Below, piece by piece: positions 20,034 to 28,368 of a stretch of 64,000 bases of DNA. The translations under genes were made by a program, and so were the position numbers. Under the pieces are notes generated by a model. That model saw nothing but the letters and a program-made list of their open reading frames with translations. It was not told where the DNA came from and did no database searches. Origin of the DNA: MWDV01 sp002070715 (GTDB lineage Bacteria > Verrucomicrobiota > Verrucomicrobiia > Limisphaerales > MWDV01); the NCBI GenBank assembly GCA_035411585.1, contig DAONTI010000022.1, positions 1 to 64,000 on the forward strand, given 5' to 3'. Each line of letters opens with the position of its first letter. Position 1 is the first letter of the stretch.

Positions 20034-20560
20034 TCACCTCTCTGTCGACTCCATCTTCAATCCTCCATTGTCCAGCCTCGCCTGACCCACGCGCCGCTGC
20101 CGCCATTGCCAGACCAGTAGCCCGTAACTGCCAAGGAGCAGATACGCCAGCACGCCTTTCATGATGTTGTCCGCCGCCTTCTCCGAGAGGTGCAGCGCGC
20201 TGCTGAGACTGCCCATGCCCCGCACGGCTTATGCCACCCCATCCACCACAGCCCCAGCCGATACACCAGGAAGTTCGTGGCCAGCCACGCCACCAGCAGC
20301 GTGGCCAGCCGCTGGTGCCGGCTGAAGAAACACACGCCAGCGATGAGCAGTTCCACCCCGCCCACCGCCAGTAACAGCCACCGAAATGGAATGCCGGCAA
20401 TGGGATCCGCCACCACCAGCAGCCTCACGCTCCCAAACGCACTCCAGAGCTTTGCGAGACCTGTGGCGACCAGAATGATCGCTGCGCTTAGAAGATACCA
20501 AGCCGAGAGGCCCCTATTCAGGCGCGTCACTTGAGCGATTGAACAGATCACGGCAGTCAT
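20034..20560 (-). pseudogene. MauE/DoxX-type redox membrane protein, frameshifted
   Basis: Two frames together give a protein like the intact copy at 25270-25962. The first (from 20560) has the membrane segments and the shared run LVAWLATNFLVYRLGLWWMGWHKPC. The second (ending 20034) continues with KGVLAYLLLGSYGLLVWQW. Compared with the intact copy, one base is missing just after the HKPC codons near 20225-20235, next to a GGGG run. Restoring one base also suggests that the second Cys of CxC is lost. It may be a real pseudogene, a programmed frameshift or a sequence error. MauE-type proteins support disulfide formation outside the cytoplasm. Confidence 0.7.
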
Positions 20561-20572
20561 TCTTCCACCTGC

Positions 20573-21007
20573 TCAGGGACAGTAGCAGCCGTTCACTATC
20601 GTGCCATTCTGCACCCACGTCGTGCCGCATTCACACTTCCACTGCACTGACTCTGGGTTTGCACCCACTTGGTGATACTCGCAACTCGCGAACAATTGTG
20701 TAAACGTAACATACCAGACGGGCTTGGATATGCACTTGCTCAATGGGTTCCACGATTCTGCGCAGAATCCGCAATCCTGCCCACCAGGGGGCACCCCGTA
20801 CTTCTTGCATGTGCCACTGCAAACAAAATCAACCACAGAGCAATGCACTTCGGGGTCGGGAGTGATCCGGGAGTACAACTGACAATAGTAGCCCCAGCCG
20901 TCTGCCAATGCAGGCAAGGCTATCTTTACCGCCATTAGCACGATGACGAAGCCCTTCGCCATGGGCGAGGGGGTATGCCTACTGCTTTTCGTCTTCATTG
21001 TTTTCAT
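20573..21007 (-). CDS. Secreted cysteine-rich protein (144 aa)
   Basis: Unrecognised. It has a signal peptide (FVIVLMAVKIALPALADG, about 20-37) and then about 107 residues with 12 cysteines, among them CSGTC, CGFC and CEC pairs. It ends in GCYCP. No enzyme motif is visible. It lies 12 bp upstream of the broken MauE gene on the same strand. A later ATG at 20962, directly before the hydrophobic stretch, is an alternative start. It is probably a disulfide-rich surface or released protein, but its role is unknown. Confidence 0.68.
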   Translation of the reverse strand: MKTMKTKSSRHTPSPMAKGFVIVLMAVKIALPALADGWGYYCQLYSRITPDPEVHCSVVDFVCSGTCKKYGVPPGGQDCGFCAESWNPLSKCISKPVWYVTFTQLFASCEYHQVGANPESVQWKCECGTTWVQNGTIVNGCYCP

Positions 21008-21037
21008 TGTTTAATACTGAGTTTAGTTCGTCTTGCT

Positions 21038-22366
21038 TCATTTCCCACGCTTCGCCCGTTCTCCAGGGGGAAAACCAGAATCACTCTCAGTCCAGCCTGC
21101 GGCTTGACCGCCTCCAGCATGGAGACGCTTTATCAATCGTACCACCAGATAGCACGGGAGCATGGCGAGTGCGGCTAAAGCAGCCAAAACCCAAAAACGG
21201 CGGCGCGGCATGGCGAGATACCGCGATACAGATGCGCGCTTCTCCAAGATGACCGCACGCAAATACGGCGCATTCGTATCCATAATCCATGCGTTCGTCA
21301 CTGGATAGCGTATGGCGTCGATCGGGGGTATCGCTGAACGGATACGCAGGTCAATCACAGATACCGGCTTAGAGTGAATTGCGGGCAGCGCATCAGTCAT
21401 GGCGTCGCGGCGGTAAGCGATTCCGCTTCCTGTAAATCTAGCGGCGACCGGGCTATTCGAACCTCTCCCGGCGTGAACTGGTGGGCGCAGGCTGAGCAAT
21501 TCAAACGCCAGCGGCAGCTTCAGGCCGGAAACGTTCGTCCACTGTTTTACGCGATAAGTGCCGCCTTTGAAGCCGCTTGGTTGAGACTGCACTCGCATGA
21601 CCTGAGCCTGGATGTCACTTAGCGATTTGCCTTCCCTGATGAGATAGGGGCTTGCCCGGAACCTATCCACAGCTTCAGCGGTGACCGAGAAGTCGATGGC
21701 TTCTGGAAGATAGGGTGGTTCAGCACATAGCCAGACACGACAACCATAGGCACAAACAGCCGGCTCAAAATACGGGTCTGCCCAAGGCGCAAATGGCAAA
21801 TGCGCATTGGCATCCTCGAACAATGACGACGAGGCGAATGCCAGCCACGGAAGCGCCGATGGATAGCCCCCCAGCGGCATGGGGCCATCTTGGACCATGC
21901 CTGCGTCAAAAGGACGCGCTGCCTCGCCATCTTGGAAGACGTGGTAGATGTGGACACCATCAGAACCGCGTGTCCAATGTGCGCCCGATAATTCGTAATC
22001 CCGCAACTGCCACTTGTGACCTGCTACACGAATTTCGAAAGGGAGAGTTTGGTTTGTTAGATTTACGCCGCTCGACCTGTAAAAGACACAGTGAAGGATT
22101 CCCGTTACATAGAACGCGTCGGTCACACTGGCACTGGCCCCTGTGCAGGCCAGCACGGTGGCTAAGACGCCCCTAAGAATTGTGAAGGTCCTCCACGTGC
22201 GGGCGCAGCAGTCACCACTTCGTAAAGACGTCTCTCTCAGTGTCCGTGGTTCTGACTGCAACTGCCGATCCTCGGGCGTGTCTGACAACCATTCGGGTTT
22301 CACTGGGACGCAGGGTTCGTGTTCCCACCACGGACCTCCGTACAGTAGTGTGTTCGAGGACTTCAT
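21038..22366 (-). CDS. Exported anchored protein of the array (442 aa)
   Basis: Unrecognised, and a paralogue by eye of the 390-aa protein at 18833-20005: both share a YRVxxW/Q strand, an AFELL/AFTLE strand and a VSVIDLRI/VSIVDLRF strand. The C-terminal helix (FWVLAALAALAMLPCYLVV, about 395-415) is followed by a charged tail. The ATG at 22366 overlaps the previous stop by 4 bp. It leaves about 60 residues before the hydrophobic signal-like segment (FTILRGVLATVLACTGASA), which is unusual; a non-ATG start nearer that segment cannot be excluded. Confidence 0.6.
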   Translation of the reverse strand: MKSSNTLLYGGPWWEHEPCVPVKPEWLSDTPEDRQLQSEPRTLRETSLRSGDCCARTWRTFTILRGVLATVLACTGASASVTDAFYVTGILHCVFYRSSGVNLTNQTLPFEIRVAGHKWQLRDYELSGAHWTRGSDGVHIYHVFQDGEAARPFDAGMVQDGPMPLGGYPSALPWLAFASSSLFEDANAHLPFAPWADPYFEPAVCAYGCRVWLCAEPPYLPEAIDFSVTAEAVDRFRASPYLIREGKSLSDIQAQVMRVQSQPSGFKGGTYRVKQWTNVSGLKLPLAFELLSLRPPVHAGRGSNSPVAARFTGSGIAYRRDAMTDALPAIHSKPVSVIDLRIRSAIPPIDAIRYPVTNAWIMDTNAPYLRAVILEKRASVSRYLAMPRRRFWVLAALAALAMLPCYLVVRLIKRLHAGGGQAAGWTESDSGFPPGERAKRGK

Positions 22367-23535
22367 GATCCGGGTATTGGCAACCGTCCGAGCCTCAGCC
22401 GCCACAAAATGAACATGAGCCCAAGCGAGCCAACAATTCCAATCACAATTACAGCACGCTTCACCCGGCTTTGTGGGTTTTGTGCTGGGCCTGTCCACGA
22501 CGAAAGCTCGTAGTTCCTGATGGCCTGCACGCTGGACGCCATATTCGTGAGCTCCTGCAATGTCGGCGGCCGAGCCCCCATCCTGTAGGCAAACGTGGAA
22601 CCGAACCTGTACTCGTTGATCAGCGTGCCGGGCGGCAATTGGCAGACGAACATTCCTTCCACATCAGACGCGGGCTCGCGAACGCTGAGCAGTTCCCACG
22701 TCTCCCGATAGATCTCCCGCCCGCGACTGAATGCTCGGACAGTCTCACGAACTGGTACAATGCGCGAACCGCTATCCTTGGCGTAATCAAATTGGAATTC
22801 GGACAGTTTGTTTCCTCCACTGTAAATGCCGATTTCCACAGGCACGTAATCGGCGGCTGGATTCAGGCATATCACATACTCATTGGGGGACCTTGGATCA
22901 GTGCTCAAGCCCTTTACACGCAAGCAACGCTGATCTTGGTGTTCCGTATCCGCGTCCACAACTCGATTTGTTAGGCCAGCGAGTATCTGGATTAACCGCT
23001 TTGGCAGGAGACTGAATGGGAGGCCCAACTCGTCAAGCGTGCCGGTCTGCAAGCTACCCTCCGCCTGTTCGTACCGATTTGTTCCCCTGAAAAAGCGGCT
23101 GTATTCAGTCCGCAATCCCTCGTGAAGCACCGATACGCGTTGTGTTGTGACCATGTCAAACAGCGGTACAAGGTCGGCGATAATCAGCGCGCTTTCCACG
23201 CGTGCATTACCATTTGCAAGCACGATCATTCCCCTCCGATGCTCGCGTCTAACTGGTTTGGACGGGTCTGTTACAAACGCGAGCAGCACATCCTTGATGC
23301 TCTCATATCTACTCGCACCACCGGCCAACGCTTCCAATTTCGACTCAGCGTAATTGCCAAGCAGGATTTCCGTCCTCAATTCGTACTTGATCTCCACACG
23401 CTCCAGCTCACGTGCGCAACTCCTGAGCCCCTCACAGGCACGCTCCAAGTCCTCGGTAACACCACAGTTTGTCTCGACACCAAGAGCGCTGAATCCGCAC
23501 AGAGCCACCACAGCCACATATGTCACCGTCCTCAT
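22363..23535 (-). CDS. Exported anchored protein of the array (390 aa)
   Basis: Unrecognised. With the ATG at 23535 it has a good signal peptide (MRTVTYVAVVALCGFSALG), a long beta-rich body with a helical segment near residues 20-45, and a single C-terminal membrane helix (AVIVIGIVGSLGLMFILW) before a basic tail. The frame extends upstream to a TTG codon, but this adds nothing family-like. Layout and length match the 390-aa protein at 18833-20005. It is coupled to the 442-aa gene by a 4-bp overlap, so two anchored proteins are made together here. Confidence 0.65.
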   Translation of the reverse strand: MRTVTYVAVVALCGFSALGVETNCGVTEDLERACEGLRSCARELERVEIKYELRTEILLGNYAESKLEALAGGASRYESIKDVLLAFVTDPSKPVRREHRRGMIVLANGNARVESALIIADLVPLFDMVTTQRVSVLHEGLRTEYSRFFRGTNRYEQAEGSLQTGTLDELGLPFSLLPKRLIQILAGLTNRVVDADTEHQDQRCLRVKGLSTDPRSPNEYVICLNPAADYVPVEIGIYSGGNKLSEFQFDYAKDSGSRIVPVRETVRAFSRGREIYRETWELLSVREPASDVEGMFVCQLPPGTLINEYRFGSTFAYRMGARPPTLQELTNMASSVQAIRNYELSSWTGPAQNPQSRVKRAVIVIGIVGSLGLMFILWRLRLGRLPIPGS

Positions 23536-23623
23536 GTGAAGCAGCCGTCCAAGCAGATTTGCACACAACGCACTCAGGATTATCTGCCAAGCGAAGGCGT
23601 TCTGCTCGTCTTGCGGTGTTGAC

Positions 23624-24010
23624 TCACCCTTGTGGACACGGATCCCAAACCGTCATGTGGCCAGAAACCCAATCATAGTAGCTGGTCGTGTTGGCTCGAC
23701 ATTGGCCGGCAATGCAAAGCGCCTCTGCCGTCGTAGCATATTGAACGGAGATACAGGAAGTGTTGTAAGCCGGCGCGCCTCCACAACCATTGTCGGTGAC
23801 GGTCCTTCTTTGAATGCAATCGGGACATGCCATTGTGGCCGGATTCCATGCACTAACCGTGCAGTACGCGAATGAGGTGCAATCTCCAGAAGATACAACA
23901 TGCACATGTAGCCCTAAACACAGTGCAAGTGCTATAGTCAAGCGCTTGCCCAGCTCACGTATCGTCGCATTTCTCATAGTCCTGTTCTTTTCGCCGTTGT
24001 TCGTGTTCAT
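23624..24010 (-). CDS. Secreted cysteine-rich protein (128 aa)
   Basis: Unrecognised. A signal peptide (LTIALALCLGLHVHVVSSG, about 24-42) precedes about 85 residues with nine cysteines, including ACPDC, and a C-terminus of WDPCPQG. Like the other two small proteins it ends with Cys-Pro plus at most two residues. Starts at 24010 or 23977 are both possible, and neither has a well-placed ribosome site. It lies 88 bp upstream of the 390-aa gene and downstream of the response regulator. Confidence 0.68.
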   Translation of the reverse strand: MNTNNGEKNRTMRNATIRELGKRLTIALALCLGLHVHVVSSGDCTSFAYCTVSAWNPATMACPDCIQRRTVTDNGCGGAPAYNTSCISVQYATTAEALCIAGQCRANTTSYYDWVSGHMTVWDPCPQG

Positions 24011-24172
24011 GTTTTCTGTCTTTGGTATTACGGAAAAGGGTCACTCCTTAGTTGTGACACATGGCCAACAGTTCCATCATCGTCCGCACGCGAGCGGACT
24101 AGAATTCGCCCCACGCTTCGCTGCTTCCGCGTATTCCATCCTGAGGCCGACGTGTTGCTCATCGCTGTCAGT

Positions 24173-24344
24173 AGCTCGTTGTTCAATCCACGCTCATTAG
24201 AACCGGGGCGCGCCGGAATGGCAACTCCGAAATAGGTCTAAAAACGGTCTAGTCCTGCCGAAGCCGCGCCCGGCCATTTTACCCCCCCCCCGTGGAGTTT
24301 TTGCGTAAACACCTGGATGGCGGACTCGCGGTTATGCACGTTCA
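24173..24344. repeat. Direct repeat A (3' part of the regulator gene plus flank)
   Basis: This 172-bp stretch is repeated with few changes at 28697-28865. It covers the last 107 bp of the intact response regulator gene and the downstream flank, including ATTAGAACCGGGGCGCG. The pair flanks about 4.5 kb containing the first cassette and the regulator, so recombination between the copies could delete or duplicate that segment. Confidence 0.8.
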
Positions 24345-24957
24345 GCTTCTTGTAAATGCTGGCCAGATGCGCATGCACCGTGGCTTCTGAAATCCTCAGC
24401 GCCCGCGCGCAGTCCTTGTTCCGCCGGTGCAGGCAGAGGCACAACATCACCTGCTGCTCCGCCCAGGTCAGCCTCAAGGCCGAATGCTGCAGCCACAGCC
24501 CGCGTAGTCCCTCCAGTAACAGCCGCTCCGCCTTTTCACAGAGTGCCAGTCCCCCGTCCAGCACCTTGTGCAGGTGCGGCAGCAGGTCCGCCGGTGGCAG
24601 CGGTTTGATCAGGTAACCGCGCGCCCCGGCGCTCAGCGTCCGCAGCAACAGCCCGGCGTCATCCTGCGCGGTGTACACCACCACCGGCACGGACGGCAGC
24701 CGCGCCCGCAGGGCGCGCAGGCAATCCAACCCTGTCGCGGTCGGCGGGAACACGTCCATCAGCACCACGCAGGGCGGCACGGAGGCAATACCCGGCCACG
24801 CCGCCTTCGTGCTCGTGTAGGCCTCCACGTGCCAGCCGGCCTCGGGTTTGCTGAGATGCTCGCGCACGGCGGCGTGCAGGTGCCTGTCCGCATCCACCAG
24901 CGCCAGCCGCCTGGGTGGGTCAAATCTCTTGCAGAGGCGGTCCCGTCGGTTGCTCAT
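24238..24957 (-). CDS. LuxR/NarL-type response regulator
   Basis: A 239-aa two-domain regulator. Residues about 12-130 form a receiver domain with the likely phospho-Asp in VVLMDVFPPTATG and a conserved Lys in YLIKPLPP. Residues about 165-225 form a LuxR helix-turn-helix with RISEATVHAHLASIYKKLNV. I chose the ATG at 24957 because GAGGAG lies six bases before it and the protein then starts at the family's normal point; the frame is open up to 25155. No histidine kinase is in the window. It is embedded in the array and is the best candidate for its regulator. Confidence 0.88.
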   Translation of the reverse strand: MSNRRDRLCKRFDPPRRLALVDADRHLHAAVREHLSKPEAGWHVEAYTSTKAAWPGIASVPPCVVLMDVFPPTATGLDCLRALRARLPSVPVVVYTAQDDAGLLLRTLSAGARGYLIKPLPPADLLPHLHKVLDGGLALCEKAERLLLEGLRGLWLQHSALRLTWAEQQVMLCLCLHRRNKDCARALRISEATVHAHLASIYKKLNVHNRESAIQVFTQKLHGGGVKWPGAASAGLDRF

Positions 24958-25215
24958 CGGCTCCTCGCCTCCCGGTCGGTTCTCATCTGAACGGGGTCGA
25001 ACGGCGTCAGCCCCTGGTTTTGACAACAAGCGATTCCTGGGAGGCGCGTCACTCCAGGGGGTGGATTCAACGGCCCGGGCAGGATGCACTGCTGCGGCTT
25101 GGAGGCGGCCGCCGAGGCGGCGTCTCCCAGTGGGGAGTGTGGCGGCGTCTGACATACCTTTGCGCGTGTTCCTTCAACAGCCTTCTTCCCGCAACCAAAC
25201 GGGGGCAAGTCACAC

Positions 25216-25266
25216 GTACGCCTTCCCCTCACCCTTGTCAACCGTTTTTTGCAGACTTTTTTGGCG
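25216..25266 (-). promoter_or_regulatory. Recurring upstream element, copy 3 (degenerate)
   Basis: A block that keeps the order GTACGCC, CTTGTCAA, CCGTTTTTTGC and TTTTTTGGCG. It resembles the copies at 13607-13659 and 31062-31112 minus a short internal piece, and resembles 35659-35702. On the minus strand it contains TTGACA after an A-run. It lies 260 bp upstream of the regulator start and just after the MauE gene, so it could be the promoter of the regulator and cassette 2 (inference). Confidence 0.45.
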
Positions 25267-25269
25267 TCT

Positions 25270-25962
25270 TCATAAGTCTCCCCGGTTGCGGCCAGCCGGC
25301 CTACAAGACCGTGCCGGCTGCGGAGCCTGCCGCCGCAGCTTCAGCCAGCTCGCGGAGCCCGTCGCCGCCCCGCGGCCGCGTGCGGAACCGGCCCTCGCTC
25401 CAACCGCCTCTCCCAAGCCACCCCGGCCGCTTTCGGCCTTCGGGTTTCGGCTTTCAGCTTTCTTTCGAGTTTCGGGCTTCCCCCCATCCCCACTCTCACG
25501 AGCCGGGGCTACGCTCAACGCTGAACTCTCAACGCCCTTGCCCCTGCGCCACTGCCAGAGCAACAGGCCATAGCTGCCGATGAGCAAATACGCCAGCACG
25601 ACTTTCATTGCGGCGTCAGCCGCTGGTGGCGAAACGTGCAACATCTCCGTGAGATTGCCCAAGCAGCTACACGGCTTGTGGTATCCGATTCTCCACAAGC
25701 CGAAACGATAAGCGAGAAAACTTGTGGCCAGCCAAGCGACCAGTCCGGCCGAAAGCCAGATTCGCCTGCTCAAGAAACAAACCAAAGCGACCGCGAACTC
25801 GATTCCACCGACGACCCAGAACAAAGTGCGAAATTCGAAACCGACGATCGGATCACGTTCCAAGAGAATCCGTGCGTGACCGAAGCTGCTTAAACACTTC
25901 GCTGCGCCCGCAAGCAGTAGCACCACACCGGCCAAGTAAAGGAATAACCGCGCAATTCTCAT
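25270..25962 (-). CDS. MauE/DoxX-type redox-associated membrane protein
   Basis: A 230-aa protein whose first 142 residues have four membrane segments and the motif HKPCSCLGN (Cys98 and Cys100), as in MauE proteins linked to periplasmic disulfide or quinone redox work. It closely matches the broken copy at 20034-20560. After residue 143 the sequence is low-complexity (PETRKKAESRNPKAESG) and comes from repeat DNA read through, so the functional protein probably ends near residue 142. It starts 6 bp after the 346-aa gene, in the same operon. It may keep the neighbouring cysteine-rich proteins oxidised (inference). Confidence 0.8.
   Translation of the reverse strand: MRIARLFLYLAGVVLLLAGAAKCLSSFGHARILLERDPIVGFEFRTLFWVVGGIEFAVALVCFLSRRIWLSAGLVAWLATSFLAYRFGLWRIGYHKPCSCLGNLTEMLHVSPPAADAAMKVVLAYLLIGSYGLLLWQWRRGKGVESSALSVAPARESGDGGKPETRKKAESRNPKAESGRGGLGEAVGARAGSARGRGAATGSASWLKLRRQAPQPARSCRPAGRNRGDL
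25423..25533. repeat. Low-complexity repeat read in frame at the MauE C-terminus
   Basis: The DNA is made of short variants of TTCGGGTTTCGGCTTTCAGC and encodes KPETRKKAESRNPKAESG-type sequence. It replaces the natural end of the MauE protein; the paralogue ends soon after the matching WQW residues. It belongs to the same dispersed family as 14762-14884, 29383-29592 and 30508-30576. Confidence 0.65.
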
Positions 25963-25968
25963 CGCGGC

Positions 25969-27009
25969 CTACGTTGAGCGTCGCTTGCGGAGCACAAAGA
26001 AGATTAGGACAAGCGGTGGCAAGAGGAAAACGGAAACAACGACAGCGCGAATAATCTTCGTGCGATCCAGCCAAGTAGAAGCTCCGGTCTTTTTCCTATA
26101 TTCTTTCATTACGGCGTCAAGTCGCATCCCGGTCGGCTTGCCGATTTTCGCCGCGAGGTAATCCGCAACTCCCTGTTCGGCCTGTGAAATTTTTTCGGAG
26201 TCTTTTGATTGCCGAGCCAACCGCAAATCGGCCCACAATTGTGCATTGGTCTGGTGGTCTGCGAGCTTTTCTTTGAGGTTAATCACCATGTTTGCGTAGG
26301 ACTCGCGTAATCCGGGGCTCAACGTTGGATCAGCCAATTCGCGCTCATAACGCGCAATGGTAGATGATAGCCATTGCTCAATGGGATCGGGCAGGTGCAT
26401 CCAAGCTGTTGCTGGATTGGTGCGCATTGCCTCAACCATTTCCATGCTAGCTTGAACCCGCCCCCGCTCGACCTGCAACTGTCCCCGAAACCGGTTTAAC
26501 ATGCTTTCGTGAAATTGGCGCGTTGGCGAATCGAGTCCGGGTTTCTGCAATTCCGATTTCGTTTCGGAAATCTTTTGGAAGAGCCATTTTTCCATCGCAT
26601 TGTGTGGCTCGCCGGTTTTGGGGTCGTCATCCGGTTCGTTAAGGTGGATGGGCGGGATATTTGTAATACCCGCAGGTACAAGCCTTCCGTTTATTTCGAT
26701 GAATCCGGGTGGCGGTGCTGCTTTCGCAGGAGATATCAAATCTGGCGGCGACGCTATTCCCCTCAAGTTTTGTGCCTCCCACCGATTGCTTATTACTTCA
26801 ATTCCCGGGAGCCCTTGAGTTTCCGAGGCTGCGGCAGGGCGTAATGCGGGAAGATTGGATTGTTGGGCCAAAGCAGTAAAACAAGCACCGACGAACAGCA
26901 TCACCGATATTGTCCGTTTTCGGTTCTGGCACTTTGCTGACAACCGCCGGCCCATGGACGAGCAACCAGCGAGCCAACAGATCCGAGATTTGTTCAGGTG
27001 TGACGCCAT
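25969..27009 (-). CDS. Exported anchored protein of the array (346 aa)
   Basis: Unrecognised. A signal-like segment (ISVMLFVGACFTALAQQ, about 34-50) is followed by a proline-rich stretch, then long charged helices (about 150-300) such as LNRFRGQLQVERGRVQASME that may form a coiled coil, and a C-terminal membrane helix (AVVVSVFLLPPLVLIFFVL) ending in basic residues. The layout (signal, body, C-terminal anchor) matches the other anchored proteins of the array, though the body is helical. The ATG directly follows the stop codon of the 452-aa cysteine-rich gene, so the two are co-translated. Confidence 0.65.
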   Translation of the reverse strand: MASHLNKSRICWLAGCSSMGRRLSAKCQNRKRTISVMLFVGACFTALAQQSNLPALRPAAASETQGLPGIEVISNRWEAQNLRGIASPPDLISPAKAAPPPGFIEINGRLVPAGITNIPPIHLNEPDDDPKTGEPHNAMEKWLFQKISETKSELQKPGLDSPTRQFHESMLNRFRGQLQVERGRVQASMEMVEAMRTNPATAWMHLPDPIEQWLSSTIARYERELADPTLSPGLRESYANMVINLKEKLADHQTNAQLWADLRLARQSKDSEKISQAEQGVADYLAAKIGKPTGMRLDAVMKEYRKKTGASTWLDRTKIIRAVVVSVFLLPPLVLIFFVLRKRRST

Positions 27010-28368
27010 TTAGCCGGACTGTTCGCAGTCCTCGAGACATCTTTGAAGAGCCTCGTAAGCTGCGGACGCCACCCTGTTATAAGCTTCATCCGCTGCTTCC
27101 AGAACCGCGTTGAATATGGTTTCAGCGTTTGTCCCGCATGTCCGCGCAGTTAGCATGTGCGAAGCATAGGCAGCCATTATAGCAGCGTTGGCATTCGTCA
27201 CTGATTGATTCCAAGCAGTCCAGTTCTCGCCCACAGGCGTGCAATATTGGCCGTTCGTCTTCCGCTGATAGACAACAAACGCACTGGCATAAGCTCCGGC
27301 TTGGGCCGCGTTCGCTGTTGCAACGCAGGCGTAGTATTGATTTGGATCTGTGTTGTTGCAGCCGCAGAGAGCGGTGTCCTTGGTACATTGAGCGTCCGCC
27401 ATGGCCCGGGCGTACATATAAATGTTCCAAGCCGATTCCTGGTCAAACACGTACTTGGCATAGGCGAGGTCAATCGCGTACTGGCCGTTTGCGTAGGAGA
27501 CTTGATCATTGCGGGTCTGCGTGGTGTTACACATGACGAGGTCGTACTCGGCCTGAGCCGCCGCCGGCCCGACCGTGTTATACCAAGCTGCCAGCGCCGC
27601 CATTATAGCGTTGTTGAGTTCTTTGTTGCAATTAGCGGCGCAGCAGTTAGCCGAGTTCTGTGAACAGCCCAAACCCAACAGACAATTCTGATAAACAGTG
27701 TGGGCCTGAGCATCGCACTGTAGCCTTGTATACCGAGACTGCTCCGTGACCTTGCGATACGTCGCCAGCGCCAGCCCTTCATCGTAGGCGAACTGGGCGT
27801 TTGCCAGCCGATTATCCTTATTCTGCAACGCATTGGCAGCCGCCATGCAGGAATTGTTATATTTGTTATAAGCATCGGCAGCACACCTGATGGATCCGGC
27901 CAGCGCGGAACCCTTGCTGTGTTCACGTGTCGCTGCGGCTTGGCAAATGCATTTCACGCGGGCGGTTTGGTCTGTCGGGTAGAGCTGATTACACGTGGCC
28001 ACTGCGGTGTTGTAGGCACTGTCTGCCGCCGTGTTCGCAGCAAGCGCGTCATTACCACACGTACCCACGTCAAGAGACACGTTTGGGTCGCCGACTGACA
28101 TGTTGAGATTTGTCTGGCAGGTCTGTTCAGCGAGCGCAGCAGCTATCGCGTTCTGATTTACTTTGTTGGTGGCGGTCATTTGAGCGTTAGTAACGCTAGC
28201 ATTATACATGGTTGTCGCCCCGTTGTCGCGGTTTGTTTGCGCGATGGCACACACGTTGGCGGCATTGGTGTATATGCGGTAGCAGTCAGCGGCCGAGGCA
28301 GCCGGTATTAGTGAACAGCTTGCGAGAGCCAACGTGATACGAATTTTCCGAGCGTTTTTTGGTTTCAT
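27010..28368 (-). CDS. Large secreted cysteine-rich helical protein (452 aa)
   Basis: Unrecognised. A signal peptide (ITLALASCSLIPAASAADC) precedes a mature part with about 24 cysteines that is rich in Ala, Asn and Tyr. Stretches such as AAANALQNKDNRLANAQFAY and YAIDLAYAKYVFDQ recur loosely and look like amphipathic helices pinned by cysteines (CSQNSANCCAANC, CGC). A ribosome site, AAGGA, lies seven bases before the ATG. This is the first gene of the array in its own direction. It could be a structural surface protein; no enzyme motif is seen. Confidence 0.68.
   Translation of the reverse strand: MKPKNARKIRITLALASCSLIPAASAADCYRIYTNAANVCAIAQTNRDNGATTMYNASVTNAQMTATNKVNQNAIAAALAEQTCQTNLNMSVGDPNVSLDVGTCGNDALAANTAADSAYNTAVATCNQLYPTDQTARVKCICQAAATREHSKGSALAGSIRCAADAYNKYNNSCMAAANALQNKDNRLANAQFAYDEGLALATYRKVTEQSRYTRLQCDAQAHTVYQNCLLGLGCSQNSANCCAANCNKELNNAIMAALAAWYNTVGPAAAQAEYDLVMCNTTQTRNDQVSYANGQYAIDLAYAKYVFDQESAWNIYMYARAMADAQCTKDTALCGCNNTDPNQYYACVATANAAQAGAYASAFVVYQRKTNGQYCTPVGENWTAWNQSVTNANAAIMAAYASHMLTARTCGTNAETIFNAVLEAADEAYNRVASAAYEALQRCLEDCEQSG

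Noticed and set aside
20002..20400. A third open frame across the broken MauE gene
   Set aside because: It is not hydrophobic in the MauE pattern and does not match the intact paralogue; the other two frames do.
18453..24010. The small cysteine-rich proteins as RiPP or lanthipeptide precursors
   Set aside because: They have Sec-type signal peptides and mature parts of about 100 residues, and no modifying enzyme, cyclase or leader peptidase transporter is nearby.
18453..28368. The array as a toxin-antitoxin or phage-defence island
   Set aside because: No nuclease, helicase, immunity or integrase signature is visible, and nearly every product is exported.
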